Shown piece after piece: positions 20,656 to 30,248 of a stretch of 64,000 nt of DNA (position 1 is the first letter of the stretch; every line of letters begins with the position of its first letter). The notes below the pieces were generated by a model. It searched no databases, had not been told where the DNA came from, and saw only the letters and a list, made by a program, of their open reading frames with translations. Source of the stretch: Thermodesulfobacteriota bacterium (lineage in GTDB: Bacteria; Desulfobacterota; Desulfobacteria; Desulfobacterales; Desulfosudaceae); assembly GCA_040753795.1 (NCBI GenBank), contig JBFMDX010000012.1:64774-128773 (forward strand). The letters run 5' to 3'. A program made the translations under genes and the position numbers.

Positions 20656-21563
20656 AACATTTAACAATCCTTCTAACTCTTTTTTCCTTCGGACTGATCT
20701 TCCCCGGCTGTAAAGCAATGGACACCATTACCAAGGTGGGGACCACCGCCGGCGTTGCGACCGGAACGATTTCGTCGCAACAGGCGGATTCGATCAATAA
20801 AACCTCATCGGCCGCGGGCAAGGCCATGGAGAAACTCACCCCCGAGAACGAATATTACATCGGCCGGGCGGTGGCGGCCACCCTGCTCCAGACCAATAAG
20901 CCCTATGACAATGCGGCCCTGAATCAGTACCTCAACCTGCTCGGCCAGACCCTGGCCGCGGCCTCGGACAAACCGGAGACCTTCGGGGGATATCACTTCC
21001 TGGCCATGAACACCGATGAAATCAACGCTTTTGCCGCCCCCGGCGGGCTGATCCTGGTTTCCCGCGGTTTGCTGCGGTGCTGCAAGAATGAAGACGCCCT
21101 GGCCGCCGTGCTGGCCCACGAAGTCGGTCATGTCCAGGCGGAACACGCCATTAACGCCATAAAAAAGAGCCGCCTGACGTCGGTCTTTACCACCCTGGCC
21201 ATGGAAACCGGGAAGAACCTGGCCGGTGAGCAGGTCGCCCAGCTCACCACGGCCCTGGAAGGATCCATCACGGATATCACTTCCACACTGGTCAACAGCG
21301 GTTATGCCCGGAAGTTCGAAACCGAGGCGGACGCCAACGCCATCACCATCCTGAAACGTGTCGGTTACAACCCGACGGGTCTGAAAGACATGCTCACCGA
21401 AATGGGATCCCGGATCAAGGATCACAAATCCGGTTTTGCCAAGACCCATCCGGATCCCCAGGACCGGATTAAGGACATTGCTCCGTTGCTCCAGGGATAT
21501 GGTCCGGTTGAGGCTCCCAAGTCCCGCCAGGAACGGTTTCAGAAGGCTATGAACGGGGTGTAG
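20652..21563 (+). CDS. M48-family metalloprotease, lipoprotein
   Basis: A 303-aa lipoprotein (signal LLTLFSFGLIFPGC, lipidated Cys in FPGCKAM) with a periplasmic zinc peptidase domain. The zinc motif H156-E-V-G-H160 lies in LAHEVGHVQAEHA, and the third ligand is probably the Glu of FETEADANAITI. It resembles the BepA/LoiP group, which processes or degrades misassembled outer-membrane proteins. It is coupled to the upstream SH3 gene (4-base overlap), and the CHASE2 cyclase starts at the base after its stop codon. Substrate is unknown. Confidence 0.9.
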   Translation: MKHLTILLTLFSFGLIFPGCKAMDTITKVGTTAGVATGTISSQQADSINKTSSAAGKAMEKLTPENEYYIGRAVAATLLQTNKPYDNAALNQYLNLLGQTLAAASDKPETFGGYHFLAMNTDEINAFAAPGGLILVSRGLLRCCKNEDALAAVLAHEVGHVQAEHAINAIKKSRLTSVFTTLAMETGKNLAGEQVAQLTTALEGSITDITSTLVNSGYARKFETEADANAITILKRVGYNPTGLKDMLTEMGSRIKDHKSGFAKTHPDPQDRIKDIAPLLQGYGPVEAPKSRQERFQKAMNGV

Positions 21564-23702
21564 GTGCGAAAACTGACGCAGGGGCTGGTTATCGGTCTTG
21601 GCGCCGCCGCCGTCGCCTGGATGCTCTGGTGGACGGGGTGGCTCAGATGGATCGAGTTTCCGGCCTGGGACTGGCGTGCCAATACCTTTGCCGCCCCGTG
21701 CCCGGAGACCGGCAAAGTCCGGTTGATCCTTCTGGACCAGACCAGCCTTGACTGGGGTCAGAAAGAGCAGTCCTGGAGCTGGCCCTGGCCGCGCATCGCC
21801 TATGGCGCCATAGCCGATTTCTGCGCCCGGGCCGGCGCCCGGGCCGTCATCTTCGACATGGTCTTTACCGAGCCGTCCATCTGGAACCGGATCTACGGGG
21901 ATGACGACGCGCCTTTCGGCGCTTCCCTGGCTGCCGCTCCCAATACCGTTGTCGGCTTCGAGCTCAGCCGGAATCAGGGCAGTGTTACGAAATGGCCGGA
22001 AGGGCTGCCCAGGGTTGAAGCGTCGGGCTTGAGCGAATACGCGGCCGGACACCCGAACGTCAGTCTGTCCATGCCGCTGGCGACCTTTCCCGTCCCGGAA
22101 ATCGCCACCGCCTGTTCCCTTCTCGGCAATGTTTTTGGCACGACCGATAAAGACAATGTCATCAGACGTCTGTTGCCCTTCCAGATATTTGATTCCACCT
22201 TTGTCCCATCCCTCGGACTGGCCGGTTATCTGGCCGCCAACCCGTCGGAGACGGTCTTACTATCCAGGAATGAACTGCGTATCGGATCGCGGACGATCCC
22301 CCTGGATGACAGTGGGCAGGTTATCCTTCATTATCGTCGCGGACCGGATACCCGGCAGGCATACACCACCGTCAGCGCCCAGGCCGTCATTCAATCCGAG
22401 GTCCGGCTCCAGGAAGGAAACACGGACACCGTCCTTAATCCAGACGACTTCCGCGGCAGCTATGTTCTGGTCGGCTCCTCGGCTCCCGGGCTGATGGATC
22501 TAAGGGCTACCCCCATCAGCCGGGCCCTGCCCGGAGTGGAGATTCATGCTACCTTTCTGGATAATCTGCTTTCGGATGATTTCATCCGTGACGCCCCCCT
22601 TGCCCTGGTCATGGCCGGCACGCTGGTTTTCGCGCTGCTGGGGGCGCTGATCGGCCGCTCCTGCCAGAAAGGATGGCAGGCGGTCCTGGCGTTTGTGATT
22701 CTTCCGCCCCTGCCCCTGATCCCCGGGTTCGCCGGTTATCATCTGGGCTACTGGTTCCCGATTGCCCCCCCGGTCGTGGCCCTGGCCCTGGCCCTGGTTA
22801 GTGCGCTCATTCTGAACTACACCATCGAAGGAAAGCAGCGTCGGTTCATTAAAAGCGCCTTCAGCCAGTACCTCAGTCCGGCCTTCATTGAACGGCTGGT
22901 CCAGGATCCGTCCCATCTGAAGCTGGGCGGTGAATCGCGGGAATTGAGCATCTACTTCTCCGACATCCAGGGATTCACCACCATTTCGGAAACGCTGGCA
23001 CCCCAGGATCTTACGGCCTTTCTCAACGAATATCTGACGGCCATGACCGACATTATCATGGAGGAAGGCGGCACGGTGGATAAGTATGAAGGCGACGCCG
23101 TCATTGCCTTCTGGAACGCGCCGGTCGATCTGCCGGAACATGCCCGGTGCGCCGTGCGGGCCGCGCTGCGGTGCCAGAAAAAAATGACCGAATTACGTCC
23201 GGCGCTGAAGGCCCGGTTCGGAAAGGAAATTTTCTGCCGTATCGGTGTCAATACCGGTACGGTCGTCATCGGCAATATGGGGTCCCATCAGCGATTCAAT
23301 TATACGTTTCTCGGTGACGCCGGCAACCTGGCTTCGCGCCTGGAAGGCGCCAACAAGCAATTCGGAACGTTCATCATGATCTCTGAATTCACCCGCGCCA
23401 TGATCGGAGACGAGTTCCCCGTCCGGGAACTCTCCCGGATCCTGGTGAAAGGCAAAAATAAACCCGTGTGTGTGTTCGAGCCGATGCTGCCGGAAGACTT
23501 CGCGCGGCGCCGGGAGGCGCTGGACGTTTTCGCCGCGGCGCTGTCGGCCTATTATGAAGGCCGGTTCGGCGACGCCCTGAACGGATTTTCAAAAATCGCC
23601 GAACAGGATGCGGCGGCCCGTTCTTACCTGCAGCGCTGCCGGGAGCTGATGGAAAACCCGCCGGAGGCGTGGAGCGGGGTGTGGGAACTGACGGAAAAAT
23701 AA
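21564..23702 (+). CDS. CHASE2-domain class III adenylate cyclase
   Basis: A 712-aa membrane receptor cyclase making cAMP from ATP. An N-terminal membrane span (~5-25) precedes an extracytoplasmic CHASE2 sensor (~30-335: LILLDQTSLDWGQKEQSWSW, ARAVIFDMVFTEPS, DFRGSYVLVGSSAPGLMDLRATP). Three membrane spans follow (~340-420), then the catalytic domain (~465-640): metal-binding SIYFSDIQGFT, DKYEGDAVIAFWNAP with the adenine-specifying Lys context, and FLGDAGNLASRLEGANK. A short TPR-like tail ends the protein. The start is GTG, directly abutting the M48 stop. The signal sensed is unknown; the operon suggests envelope state. Confidence 0.92.
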   Translation: MRKLTQGLVIGLGAAAVAWMLWWTGWLRWIEFPAWDWRANTFAAPCPETGKVRLILLDQTSLDWGQKEQSWSWPWPRIAYGAIADFCARAGARAVIFDMVFTEPSIWNRIYGDDDAPFGASLAAAPNTVVGFELSRNQGSVTKWPEGLPRVEASGLSEYAAGHPNVSLSMPLATFPVPEIATACSLLGNVFGTTDKDNVIRRLLPFQIFDSTFVPSLGLAGYLAANPSETVLLSRNELRIGSRTIPLDDSGQVILHYRRGPDTRQAYTTVSAQAVIQSEVRLQEGNTDTVLNPDDFRGSYVLVGSSAPGLMDLRATPISRALPGVEIHATFLDNLLSDDFIRDAPLALVMAGTLVFALLGALIGRSCQKGWQAVLAFVILPPLPLIPGFAGYHLGYWFPIAPPVVALALALVSALILNYTIEGKQRRFIKSAFSQYLSPAFIERLVQDPSHLKLGGESRELSIYFSDIQGFTTISETLAPQDLTAFLNEYLTAMTDIIMEEGGTVDKYEGDAVIAFWNAPVDLPEHARCAVRAALRCQKKMTELRPALKARFGKEIFCRIGVNTGTVVIGNMGSHQRFNYTFLGDAGNLASRLEGANKQFGTFIMISEFTRAMIGDEFPVRELSRILVKGKNKPVCVFEPMLPEDFARRREALDVFAAALSAYYEGRFGDALNGFSKIAEQDAAARSYLQRCRELMENPPEAWSGVWELTEK

Positions 23703-23718
23703 TGGCGAGCATCCGCCC

Positions 23719-25560
23719 ATGACAACCCCACTGGAACTTCTGTCTCCGGCCGGCAATGCCGATATCGGCATGGCTGCTATTGACCACGGAGCCGATGCCG
23801 TCTACATCGGCGCGCCCGCTTTCAGCGCCCGTGCCTCCGCCGGCAATCAGATCGAAGATATCGCCCGGCTGATCGAATACGCCCACCGGTTCGCCGTCCG
23901 GGTGTATGTGGCGCTCAACACCATCCTGTCCGACGCGGAAATCCCGCGGGCCCTGGATCTGATCCGGATGATCCATGAATCCGACGCCGACGGCCTGATC
24001 ATCCAGGATATGGGGCTGCTGGAACTGGATCTTCCGCCCCTGCCCCTGATCGCTTCCACCCAGACGCACAACACCACTCCCGAAAAAGTCCGTTTTCTGG
24101 AGGCGGCGGGATTTCATCGCGTCATTCTCGCTCGGGAGTTGTCGCTTCCGGAAATCCGGACCATACGTGACCAGACCGGGATCGAACTGGAATTTTTCGT
24201 CTACGGCGCCCTGTGCGTTTCTTACAGCGGACAATGTTATCTGAGCCAGGCGACGGCCGGTAGAAGCGGCAACCGCGGGGTCTGCGCTCAGCCCTGTCGT
24301 CACCGCTATACGCTTTCCGATGGGAACGGCCGGATTATCGTAAAAGACAAGCACCTGCTTTCCTTAAAGGATCTCAACCTGATCGACGCCATCCCCGACC
24401 TGGTCGAAGCCGGTATTACCTCCTTTAAAATCGAAGGCCGGTACAAGGATATCGGGTATGTAAAAAACGTCACGGCCGCTTTTCGCCGGCGGATCGACGC
24501 GTTTATTGCCGTCAGCCCTCTCTATCATCGCAGCAGTTCAGGGAAGGCAACGCTGACGTTTACGCCTGACCTGGAAAAAACATTCAACCGGGGAACCACC
24601 CGCTATTTTATCCATGGTCGGGACGAGAAGATCGGCGCCATCGATACGCCCAAGTCGGTCGGGAAACCCGTGGGTACGGTCACCGCGGTGGAGAAAAATT
24701 GTTTTGTCATAAAAGGTGACCCGGTTAAAAACGGTGACGGGCTCTGCTTTTTCTCCCCGTCCGGAGAATTACGGGGATTCAGGGTAAACCGGGCCGACGG
24801 GAAGCGGATTTACCCCTTCGGCAGGATGCCGGAACTGGCGGCGGGGTTCCGCCTCTACCGCAATCATGATCACCACTTTGAGACGATCCTGGGGAAAGAT
24901 TCCGCCGTCCGGAAAGTCGACGTCTCTTTTCGATTTTTTCAGCAGGAAAGCCGGATCCGGCTTACGGCAATCGACGAAGACGGCAACCGGGCGGAAACCG
25001 AACTCGATTTTCCATTCCAGATCGCGCGGGAGCCGGATATTTTTCAAAAGCAACTCCATGAGCAACTGTCCAGCAGCGGCAATACCATTTATAATATCAC
25101 CGGCATCGCGATCGATTCCGCCCCCCCGGGTTTTCTGCCGGTCAGCGTCATCAACCGCCTGCGCCGGGAAACACTGGGCCGGCTGACCGACCTGCGGCTG
25201 AATCGATACCGTCCCGGGCCGGTACCCTTCATGCCCAACACCACTCCATATCCGGAAAACGTGCTGGACTTCCGGGCCAATGTCCTCAACCGTCTGGCCG
25301 CCCGGTTTTACGCCCGGCACGGGACCACGGTCAGCGAACCGGCCCTGGAAGGCGGCACCGACCCGGCGGATAAAATTCTCATGACTTCAAAATATTGCCT
25401 GCTTCACCAGCTGGATGCCTGCCGGCGTTTCGCCCGCCCGGCTTTCTCGTGGTCCGAACCCCTGCGGCTGACCGACGGCCGCCGGCATTACCGTCTTGAT
25501 TTTGACTGTCGGCGCTGCGTCATGCATGTCTATCTGGAAAGCGCTGATAGTCTGAAATGA
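23719..25560 (+). CDS. Peptidase U32-family protein
   Basis: A 613-aa member of the U32 family, whose characterised members modify tRNA (TrhP, 5-hydroxyuridine) or 23S rRNA (RlhA) rather than degrade proteins. The N-terminus LELLSPAGNADIGMAAIDHGADAVYIG and the signature HLLSLKDLNLID...GITSFKIEGRYKDIGYVKNV are present, with a Cys cluster (CYLSQATAGRSGNRGVCAQPCR) that likely binds an Fe-S cluster, and two further Cys near the C-terminus (FDCRRCVM). Its C-terminal DUF3656-like region makes it a long member, similar to RlhA. It follows the cyclase gene after 16 bases. Confidence 0.88.
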   Translation: MTTPLELLSPAGNADIGMAAIDHGADAVYIGAPAFSARASAGNQIEDIARLIEYAHRFAVRVYVALNTILSDAEIPRALDLIRMIHESDADGLIIQDMGLLELDLPPLPLIASTQTHNTTPEKVRFLEAAGFHRVILARELSLPEIRTIRDQTGIELEFFVYGALCVSYSGQCYLSQATAGRSGNRGVCAQPCRHRYTLSDGNGRIIVKDKHLLSLKDLNLIDAIPDLVEAGITSFKIEGRYKDIGYVKNVTAAFRRRIDAFIAVSPLYHRSSSGKATLTFTPDLEKTFNRGTTRYFIHGRDEKIGAIDTPKSVGKPVGTVTAVEKNCFVIKGDPVKNGDGLCFFSPSGELRGFRVNRADGKRIYPFGRMPELAAGFRLYRNHDHHFETILGKDSAVRKVDVSFRFFQQESRIRLTAIDEDGNRAETELDFPFQIAREPDIFQKQLHEQLSSSGNTIYNITGIAIDSAPPGFLPVSVINRLRRETLGRLTDLRLNRYRPGPVPFMPNTTPYPENVLDFRANVLNRLAARFYARHGTTVSEPALEGGTDPADKILMTSKYCLLHQLDACRRFARPAFSWSEPLRLTDGRRHYRLDFDCRRCVMHVYLESADSLK

Positions 25561-25625
25561 AAATCTGAACAATTGAAGGTTCCAAGGGGTCACAGAAACC
25601 ATCGTAACAGTATTTGAGGCGATAC

Positions 25626-26606
25626 ATGAGGAGATTTACGACAACCTGGCGTCTGTCTTTTGTTTCTCTTCCGACAAATGAAGAGCTGGATCAGGTTCGT
25701 TCACTGCTCGAACCGATCCTGCGGGTGGAGAAACCGGATGACTACGGTCACATCTTCCGTGAGTACGGTCAGAGCGATCACCTGATGGTATCGCCCGCCG
25801 TGGAAGCGACGGCCGGTGAGATCGCCCTGGAGTGCCTGTCCAGGGCTCATCGCATCGGCCGGGGCTGGGGGGTTTTCTGGCCACAAGCCGGGAACTGGGC
25901 GCAGGCGGTTGCCCCCGAATTCCTGGACGGACTGACCGGCAATATTGAGGATGGCCAGCCTTTTGTTAAAATATTCGTGCCGGGGATATGCATAGCCTCC
26001 TTCCGGGTGACGGTGCTGCCGGAATCGACTCCTGAAGAAAAAAAGGCGGAGCCCGCCCCATCAGGCACAACCCGGCTCCCGACCGTTGATCTGATGGAAT
26101 TCCGGGACATCGTCAAACCGGCCATGGAAAATGTTCTGGTCATGCAGCGACTTCATCCCTGGTCATGGAACGCGACTGTGGACAGGACGAACCTGGAAAT
26201 GGCGGGGTACCGATTTACCGGCGAAGAAGACGGGGACTGGCTTTTTGCGGGGTCGTTTCAAACCGCCGCCCGGCTGAAAAAGACCGGCGATGTTGTCGAA
26301 TCCCTGGAATTTGTCCTGTCCGCCCTGCCCGACCCGCACCTTCTGGATGAAATCACCTTCTTTGAAAAACAGAACGAATACGAAGTCCTGTTCCACAATG
26401 CCGTCAACCTCCTGGAAACGGTCCTGGGACCACCCCTGTTCGCCGGAGCTTCCGGCGATGCCGATTTCCCCGCGGACCGCTGGGCCGACTGGGCCGCCGT
26501 CTGGACAACCGGTCAATACCGGGTCATTGTCGAACAGCGGCACAACGACAAAGAGCTTCCCCTGGAATTATGCCTGGTTTTCACGCCCCTGGAGCGGAAC
26601 GCCTGA
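25626..26606 (+). CDS. Conserved hypothetical protein of unknown function
   Basis: A 326-aa soluble protein with no signal peptide, membrane span or motif I recognise. It is rich in aromatic and acidic residues, with Trp-rich segments (GRGWGVFWPQAGNWAQA, DRWADWAAVWTTG) and a proline/lysine linker around residues 133-150 that may separate two domains. An upstream in-frame TTG at 25614 is possible, but ATG 25626 gives the better initiation codon. It lies 65 bases after the U32 gene on the same strand. Its last 26 bases overlap the end of the convergent deacetylase gene. Confidence 0.6.
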   Translation: MRRFTTTWRLSFVSLPTNEELDQVRSLLEPILRVEKPDDYGHIFREYGQSDHLMVSPAVEATAGEIALECLSRAHRIGRGWGVFWPQAGNWAQAVAPEFLDGLTGNIEDGQPFVKIFVPGICIASFRVTVLPESTPEEKKAEPAPSGTTRLPTVDLMEFRDIVKPAMENVLVMQRLHPWSWNATVDRTNLEMAGYRFTGEEDGDWLFAGSFQTAARLKKTGDVVESLEFVLSALPDPHLLDEITFFEKQNEYEVLFHNAVNLLETVLGPPLFAGASGDADFPADRWADWAAVWTTGQYRVIVEQRHNDKELPLELCLVFTPLERNA

Positions 26607-27882
26607 ACGAGTCGTTTTTCCGTCTTGTTTCCGTTGCTCCGGTTTTGCCCGTGGCATGAATCGGCCGGGGATTGCGGCACCAGTCAATGACCCGGCCGGC
26701 GGGGACGATCCGGACCTCGGGTCTGTTGAGTATATAATCGATGAACTCCTCCAGGACCCACTGGCGGTCCCGGTAATCCGTGGGCACATGGTTCAGCGGA
26801 TATTTGCTGGAATAAATATCGCTATGAACCCCCAGGCAGAACGGCGCCCGGTTGCCCTGGTAATGCTGGTCAAAGGTATACTCCAGTACCGCCAGGGCTT
26901 CCTCCCGAGTCAGCTTGCAATGAAAAAAAAGATTGTAGTCAACCCCCGGCACCTTGTTCTGAGATTCGTCAAACCAGGTATACTGTCCATTGATCTTATT
27001 TCGCAACCCTGGTGGAATACCGTATCGGGCGCATTCGCCATCCGGCGGGACCATGACCGGATGCAGAGGAAGTTCCCACAGGCCGGGATATGAACCGATG
27101 GGCTGGTATCTTTTTACGCCCGGCAAATGCATGATCAGTTTATCTCCCGGGCTGCCGTTATCAAGCGTATAAGGCCAGCAGAACCCGGATGCGTTCTGCT
27201 CTTTCTGCCAACCGTCTTCGATGCTGCAATCATAAAGAAACCCCTTTCCCTTGAGCGCCTTGAATGTCGCGTCGGTATAGGCGAGGAACGGGGTGCGGAA
27301 TCCGTGAATATCCCCGCCGCCGGGCGCGGGGTGATTATCCCATCCACCGGAGGACGTATCCGGATCGGAAGCAAAGATCGTTTTCAGTATCTGATTGCAT
27401 TTTTCAATTTCATCGGCCCAGTCTTTTTCACTGACGTCGAATTTCAGCCGGTCCCCGTGACTGTAACTATGACTCCCGATCTCATGACCTTCCATCCGGG
27501 CCCGGCGCCACATCTGCCGGACCAGGTCCATGTCCTCGAGTGCCGCGGAATCCCCATAGGATCCGACCAGGTAAAAACTGGCCCGGCAGGGCTCTTTGTC
27601 GTATGTCCCCCGGCCGGCATCACTGCCGGGATTTATCCTGTCATTGAAAAGATCCAAGGCCCATTTCATCCCGCCGGAACCGCCGGAACCATCAATACCG
27701 GAATAACCGTTATCATCGAAACCGAAAACCACAAACTGGGGGACGTCGGCCGGACTCAACCCGCCGGGAGGAAGAATTGAATAAGGAACGTTGTCGCCGG
27801 AGAATGCGCCGGAGGTGAGAACAACCAGGACAACCAGTCCCGCGCCGATCAAAAAAAATAATATGACTGCTTTTTTAAACAT
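26581..27882 (-). CDS. Membrane-anchored polysaccharide deacetylase (NodB/CE4 fold)
   Basis: A 433-aa protein with an N-terminal signal anchor (ILFFLIGAGLVVLVVL) and a periplasmic CE4-type domain. Family motifs: the Asp pair in VFGFDDN (D56, D57), the metal-binding HSYSH (H138, H142) within GHEIGSHSYSH, and the Arg-containing FRTPFL. These enzymes remove acetyl groups from N-acetylated glycans such as peptidoglycan or exopolysaccharide. The C-terminal 40 residues are basic and low-complexity. Its length (larger than the ~200-aa NodB core) indicates insertions. It is divergent from the glycosyltransferase operon, consistent with a cell-surface glycan role, but the substrate is unknown. Confidence 0.85.
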   Translation of the reverse strand: MFKKAVILFFLIGAGLVVLVVLTSGAFSGDNVPYSILPPGGLSPADVPQFVVFGFDDNGYSGIDGSGGSGGMKWALDLFNDRINPGSDAGRGTYDKEPCRASFYLVGSYGDSAALEDMDLVRQMWRRARMEGHEIGSHSYSHGDRLKFDVSEKDWADEIEKCNQILKTIFASDPDTSSGGWDNHPAPGGGDIHGFRTPFLAYTDATFKALKGKGFLYDCSIEDGWQKEQNASGFCWPYTLDNGSPGDKLIMHLPGVKRYQPIGSYPGLWELPLHPVMVPPDGECARYGIPPGLRNKINGQYTWFDESQNKVPGVDYNLFFHCKLTREEALAVLEYTFDQHYQGNRAPFCLGVHSDIYSSKYPLNHVPTDYRDRQWVLEEFIDYILNRPEVRIVPAGRVIDWCRNPRPIHATGKTGATETRRKNDSFRRSAPGA

Positions 27883-27948
27883 TTACAATAAACGCCCGGT
27901 CCCGAACGGCGATATTTTCCATTTTGGTGTGTGGTTTATGTGTCCGGC

Positions 27949-27977
27949 TTGACAATGATGATGAGTTCTGAGATAGT
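27949..27977 (+). promoter_or_regulatory. Predicted sigma70-type promoter of the glycosyltransferase operon
   Basis: Perfect TTGACA at 27949-27954, 17-base spacer, then GATAGT at 27972-27977 (4 of 6), 68 bases before the GT2 ATG. It lies in the intergenic region divergent from the deacetylase gene. Confidence 0.55.
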
Positions 27978-28045
27978 CTCGCGCGCTATGGGAAGTTAAG
28001 TTCCTTTTCGGTTGCCGGAAGTTGCCATTTACTACAGGACTGTCT

Positions 28046-28759
28046 ATGAAGTTGAGTATCGTAGTGCCTCTATATAATGAGGAAAGACTCATTGTTGAAG
28101 TTCTCTCCAAGCTGATGACGGTCAATTATCCCGAATTCATCCATTCCCATGAAATTTTAATCGTGGACGACTGCTCTGACGATAACTCCTATGAAACGGT
28201 CCTCACCTGCATCCGCGGAATTTCTCATATAAAGCTATTGCGTCACGATGTCAACAAAGGAAAGGGCGCGGCGGTCCGGACCGGACTCCAGGCCGCCGAC
28301 GGAGACCTGTTCATCATCCAGGACGCTGACCTGGAACTCACCCCCTGCGACATTCCCGTAATGCTTCGGACACTGAAGGATCGCAACGCGTCATTTGTAA
28401 ATGGTTCCAGGTATTTGCCTGGGATAGAGCGGCCGCCGTCAGCCAGAGGCAGGATGTTTTTCAACAAGCTTTTTACCTGGATTACCGCCCGCCTGACCCG
28501 TTCGACCATCACCGACATGGCCTGCGGTTATAAGCTGTTTACCCGGGAGCTCTACCAAAAGCTCAACCTGAGAGAAGACCGTTTTGCCTTTGAAACCGAA
28601 TTAATCATCAAGGGGTTGCGCCTTCACCCCCAGGGCCTGGTGGAAGTACCGGTTCATTATTATCCCCGGAACCACCGGCAGGGGAAAAAGCTGAAAGCCA
28701 GCGACGGACTGGTCATTTTCCGGGCCATCATCCGATACGGCCTGTTGAAGAAAGATTAA
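28046..28759 (+). CDS. Family 2 glycosyltransferase (dolichyl/polyprenyl-phosphate sugar synthase type)
   Basis: A 237-aa GT-A enzyme. Motifs: the N-terminal LSIVVPLYNEERLIVEVL, VDDCSDDNSYETV, the metal-binding QDADLELTP and the C-terminal MACGYKLFTRELYQKLNLREDRFAFETELIIKG typical of the DPM1/GtrB-like group that makes polyprenyl-phosphate-linked mannose or glucose. It has no C-terminal membrane spans. ATG 28046 begins the family motif immediately; the upstream in-frame ATG at 28022 is less likely. The next gene starts 4 bases after its stop and encodes a multi-span membrane protein that could use the lipid-linked sugar. Confidence 0.9.
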   Translation: MKLSIVVPLYNEERLIVEVLSKLMTVNYPEFIHSHEILIVDDCSDDNSYETVLTCIRGISHIKLLRHDVNKGKGAAVRTGLQAADGDLFIIQDADLELTPCDIPVMLRTLKDRNASFVNGSRYLPGIERPPSARGRMFFNKLFTWITARLTRSTITDMACGYKLFTRELYQKLNLREDRFAFETELIIKGLRLHPQGLVEVPVHYYPRNHRQGKKLKASDGLVIFRAIIRYGLLKKD

Positions 28760-28763
28760 CCGT

Positions 28764-30170
28764 ATGACTCCTTCTCACTCCTCGCGTAAAACAGGCTTTT
28801 CCTGGGCGGCCGTCATCGTTATCCTGATGACGATGGCCGCGCATGATATCACGTTTGACTACTGGAAAGACCCCCATAAAATTATTTTCTGGGATGTTCT
28901 CAACTATTACGCCTATCTGCCGGCCATATACGTACATAACGACATTTCCCTTGGATTCCTGGACGAAAATCCGTCGCTCCGCAAGGAACAATTCTGGCCC
29001 CATGACACCCCGACCGGCCGGCATGTCATTAAAACCACCATGGGGCTTGCCTTTCTATACGCTCCTTTTTTCTGGGTCGCTCATCCCGCCGCCCAGATGC
29101 TCGGCTATCCTGCCGACGGGTTTTCTGGTCCGTACCGATTCATCCTGATGTTCAGTGCCTTGTTCTATCTGGCCGCCGGGTTGTTGTGCCTGAAAAAGGT
29201 GCTGGAACGGTATTTTTCCGACCCCGTCGTGGCCCTGGCCCTTGTTTCCGTCACCCTGGGCACCAACCTGCTGCACTATTCCACCTACGAAGCCACCATG
29301 CCCCATTCCTATAGCTTTTCTTTGTTTTCAATGTGGTTATATCTGTGCTTAAAATGGCACGACCGGCCGGATTCGGCCAGCTCAATCGGTCTCGGGCTTC
29401 TGTCGGGGCTCATTTCCCTGATCCGGCCGACCAACGCCCTGGTCGGCATCCTGTTCGTCCTCTGGGGCGTGACGGACCTGCGATCGCTCAAGGAACGGGC
29501 CTTGCTGCTGATAAAGAATTGGCCGCTGCTGACGGTCATTGTCATGACTGCCATTGCCGTGTGGATCCCCCAGATGCTTTACTGGAAATTTACTGCCGGG
29601 ACCTTCTGGTTTTATTCCTATGGCAATGAACGGTTTTTCTTCGACCGTCCCCACATCATCCAGGGCCTTTTCGGATTCCGAAAAGGATGGCTGCTGTATA
29701 CGCCCATGATGGCCCTGGCGCTGGCAGGCATCGGCCTCTTGTATAAACATCTCCGGGAGTGGTTCTATCCGATCCTGATTTTCACTGTTTTGAATGTCTA
29801 TGTCATCCTCTCCTGGTGGTCCTGGTGGTATGGCGGCGGTTTCGGCCTGCGGCCGGTTATCGAGTCCTACAGCATTCTTTCCATTCCCCTGGCGGTTCTG
29901 TTTGCCGTGGCGTTAAAAAAACGCACCGCCGTCAAGGCTGTCGTCCTCACGACCGCGTTCATTGTTCTGGCGTTGAATATCTTTCAGACCCATCAATACC
30001 GGTTGCACCTGATTCACTGGGACGGCATGACGGCCCGGGCCTATTGGGCGGTCCTTCTGAGACTGGAAAAACCGGACAACTTCCAGGAACTGATTGAACG
30101 GCCGGATTATGACAGCGCCCGACTGGGCCTGAAGGAAGTTAAAGGCAAAGCCCAGTCTGAAGTTCATTGA
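28764..30170 (+). CDS. Multi-span membrane protein, probable GT-C-fold glycosyltransferase
   Basis: A 468-aa integral membrane protein with about ten hydrophobic segments. A first extracytoplasmic loop following the first span contains the acidic DVLNYYAYLPAIYV, a position where GT-C (PMT/GT39-like) enzymes carry catalytic Asp residues. Its companion GT2 gene could supply the polyprenyl-phosphate sugar donor, which supports the assignment, but the family match is by topology and context only. An alternative is a general O-antigen/teichoic-type glycan modification protein. It is followed by the LtaS-like gene after a short gap. Confidence 0.6.
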   Translation: MTPSHSSRKTGFSWAAVIVILMTMAAHDITFDYWKDPHKIIFWDVLNYYAYLPAIYVHNDISLGFLDENPSLRKEQFWPHDTPTGRHVIKTTMGLAFLYAPFFWVAHPAAQMLGYPADGFSGPYRFILMFSALFYLAAGLLCLKKVLERYFSDPVVALALVSVTLGTNLLHYSTYEATMPHSYSFSLFSMWLYLCLKWHDRPDSASSIGLGLLSGLISLIRPTNALVGILFVLWGVTDLRSLKERALLLIKNWPLLTVIVMTAIAVWIPQMLYWKFTAGTFWFYSYGNERFFFDRPHIIQGLFGFRKGWLLYTPMMALALAGIGLLYKHLREWFYPILIFTVLNVYVILSWWSWWYGGGFGLRPVIESYSILSIPLAVLFAVALKKRTAVKAVVLTTAFIVLALNIFQTHQYRLHLIHWDGMTARAYWAVLLRLEKPDNFQELIERPDYDSARLGLKEVKGKAQSEVH

Positions 30171-30248
30171 CAGCCAGACCCGTCATTGGTATACATATCG
30201 CCAGAATTATTGGTAATAATGATCCAGCGGGAAAGGTGCGGACGTTTC

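Noticed and set aside
20805-22052. A 415-codon open frame on the minus strand across the M48 and CHASE2 genes
   Set aside because: It lies entirely antisense to two well-identified genes and has the Gly/Arg/Pro-rich composition of a shadow frame in high-GC DNA; no motif is present.
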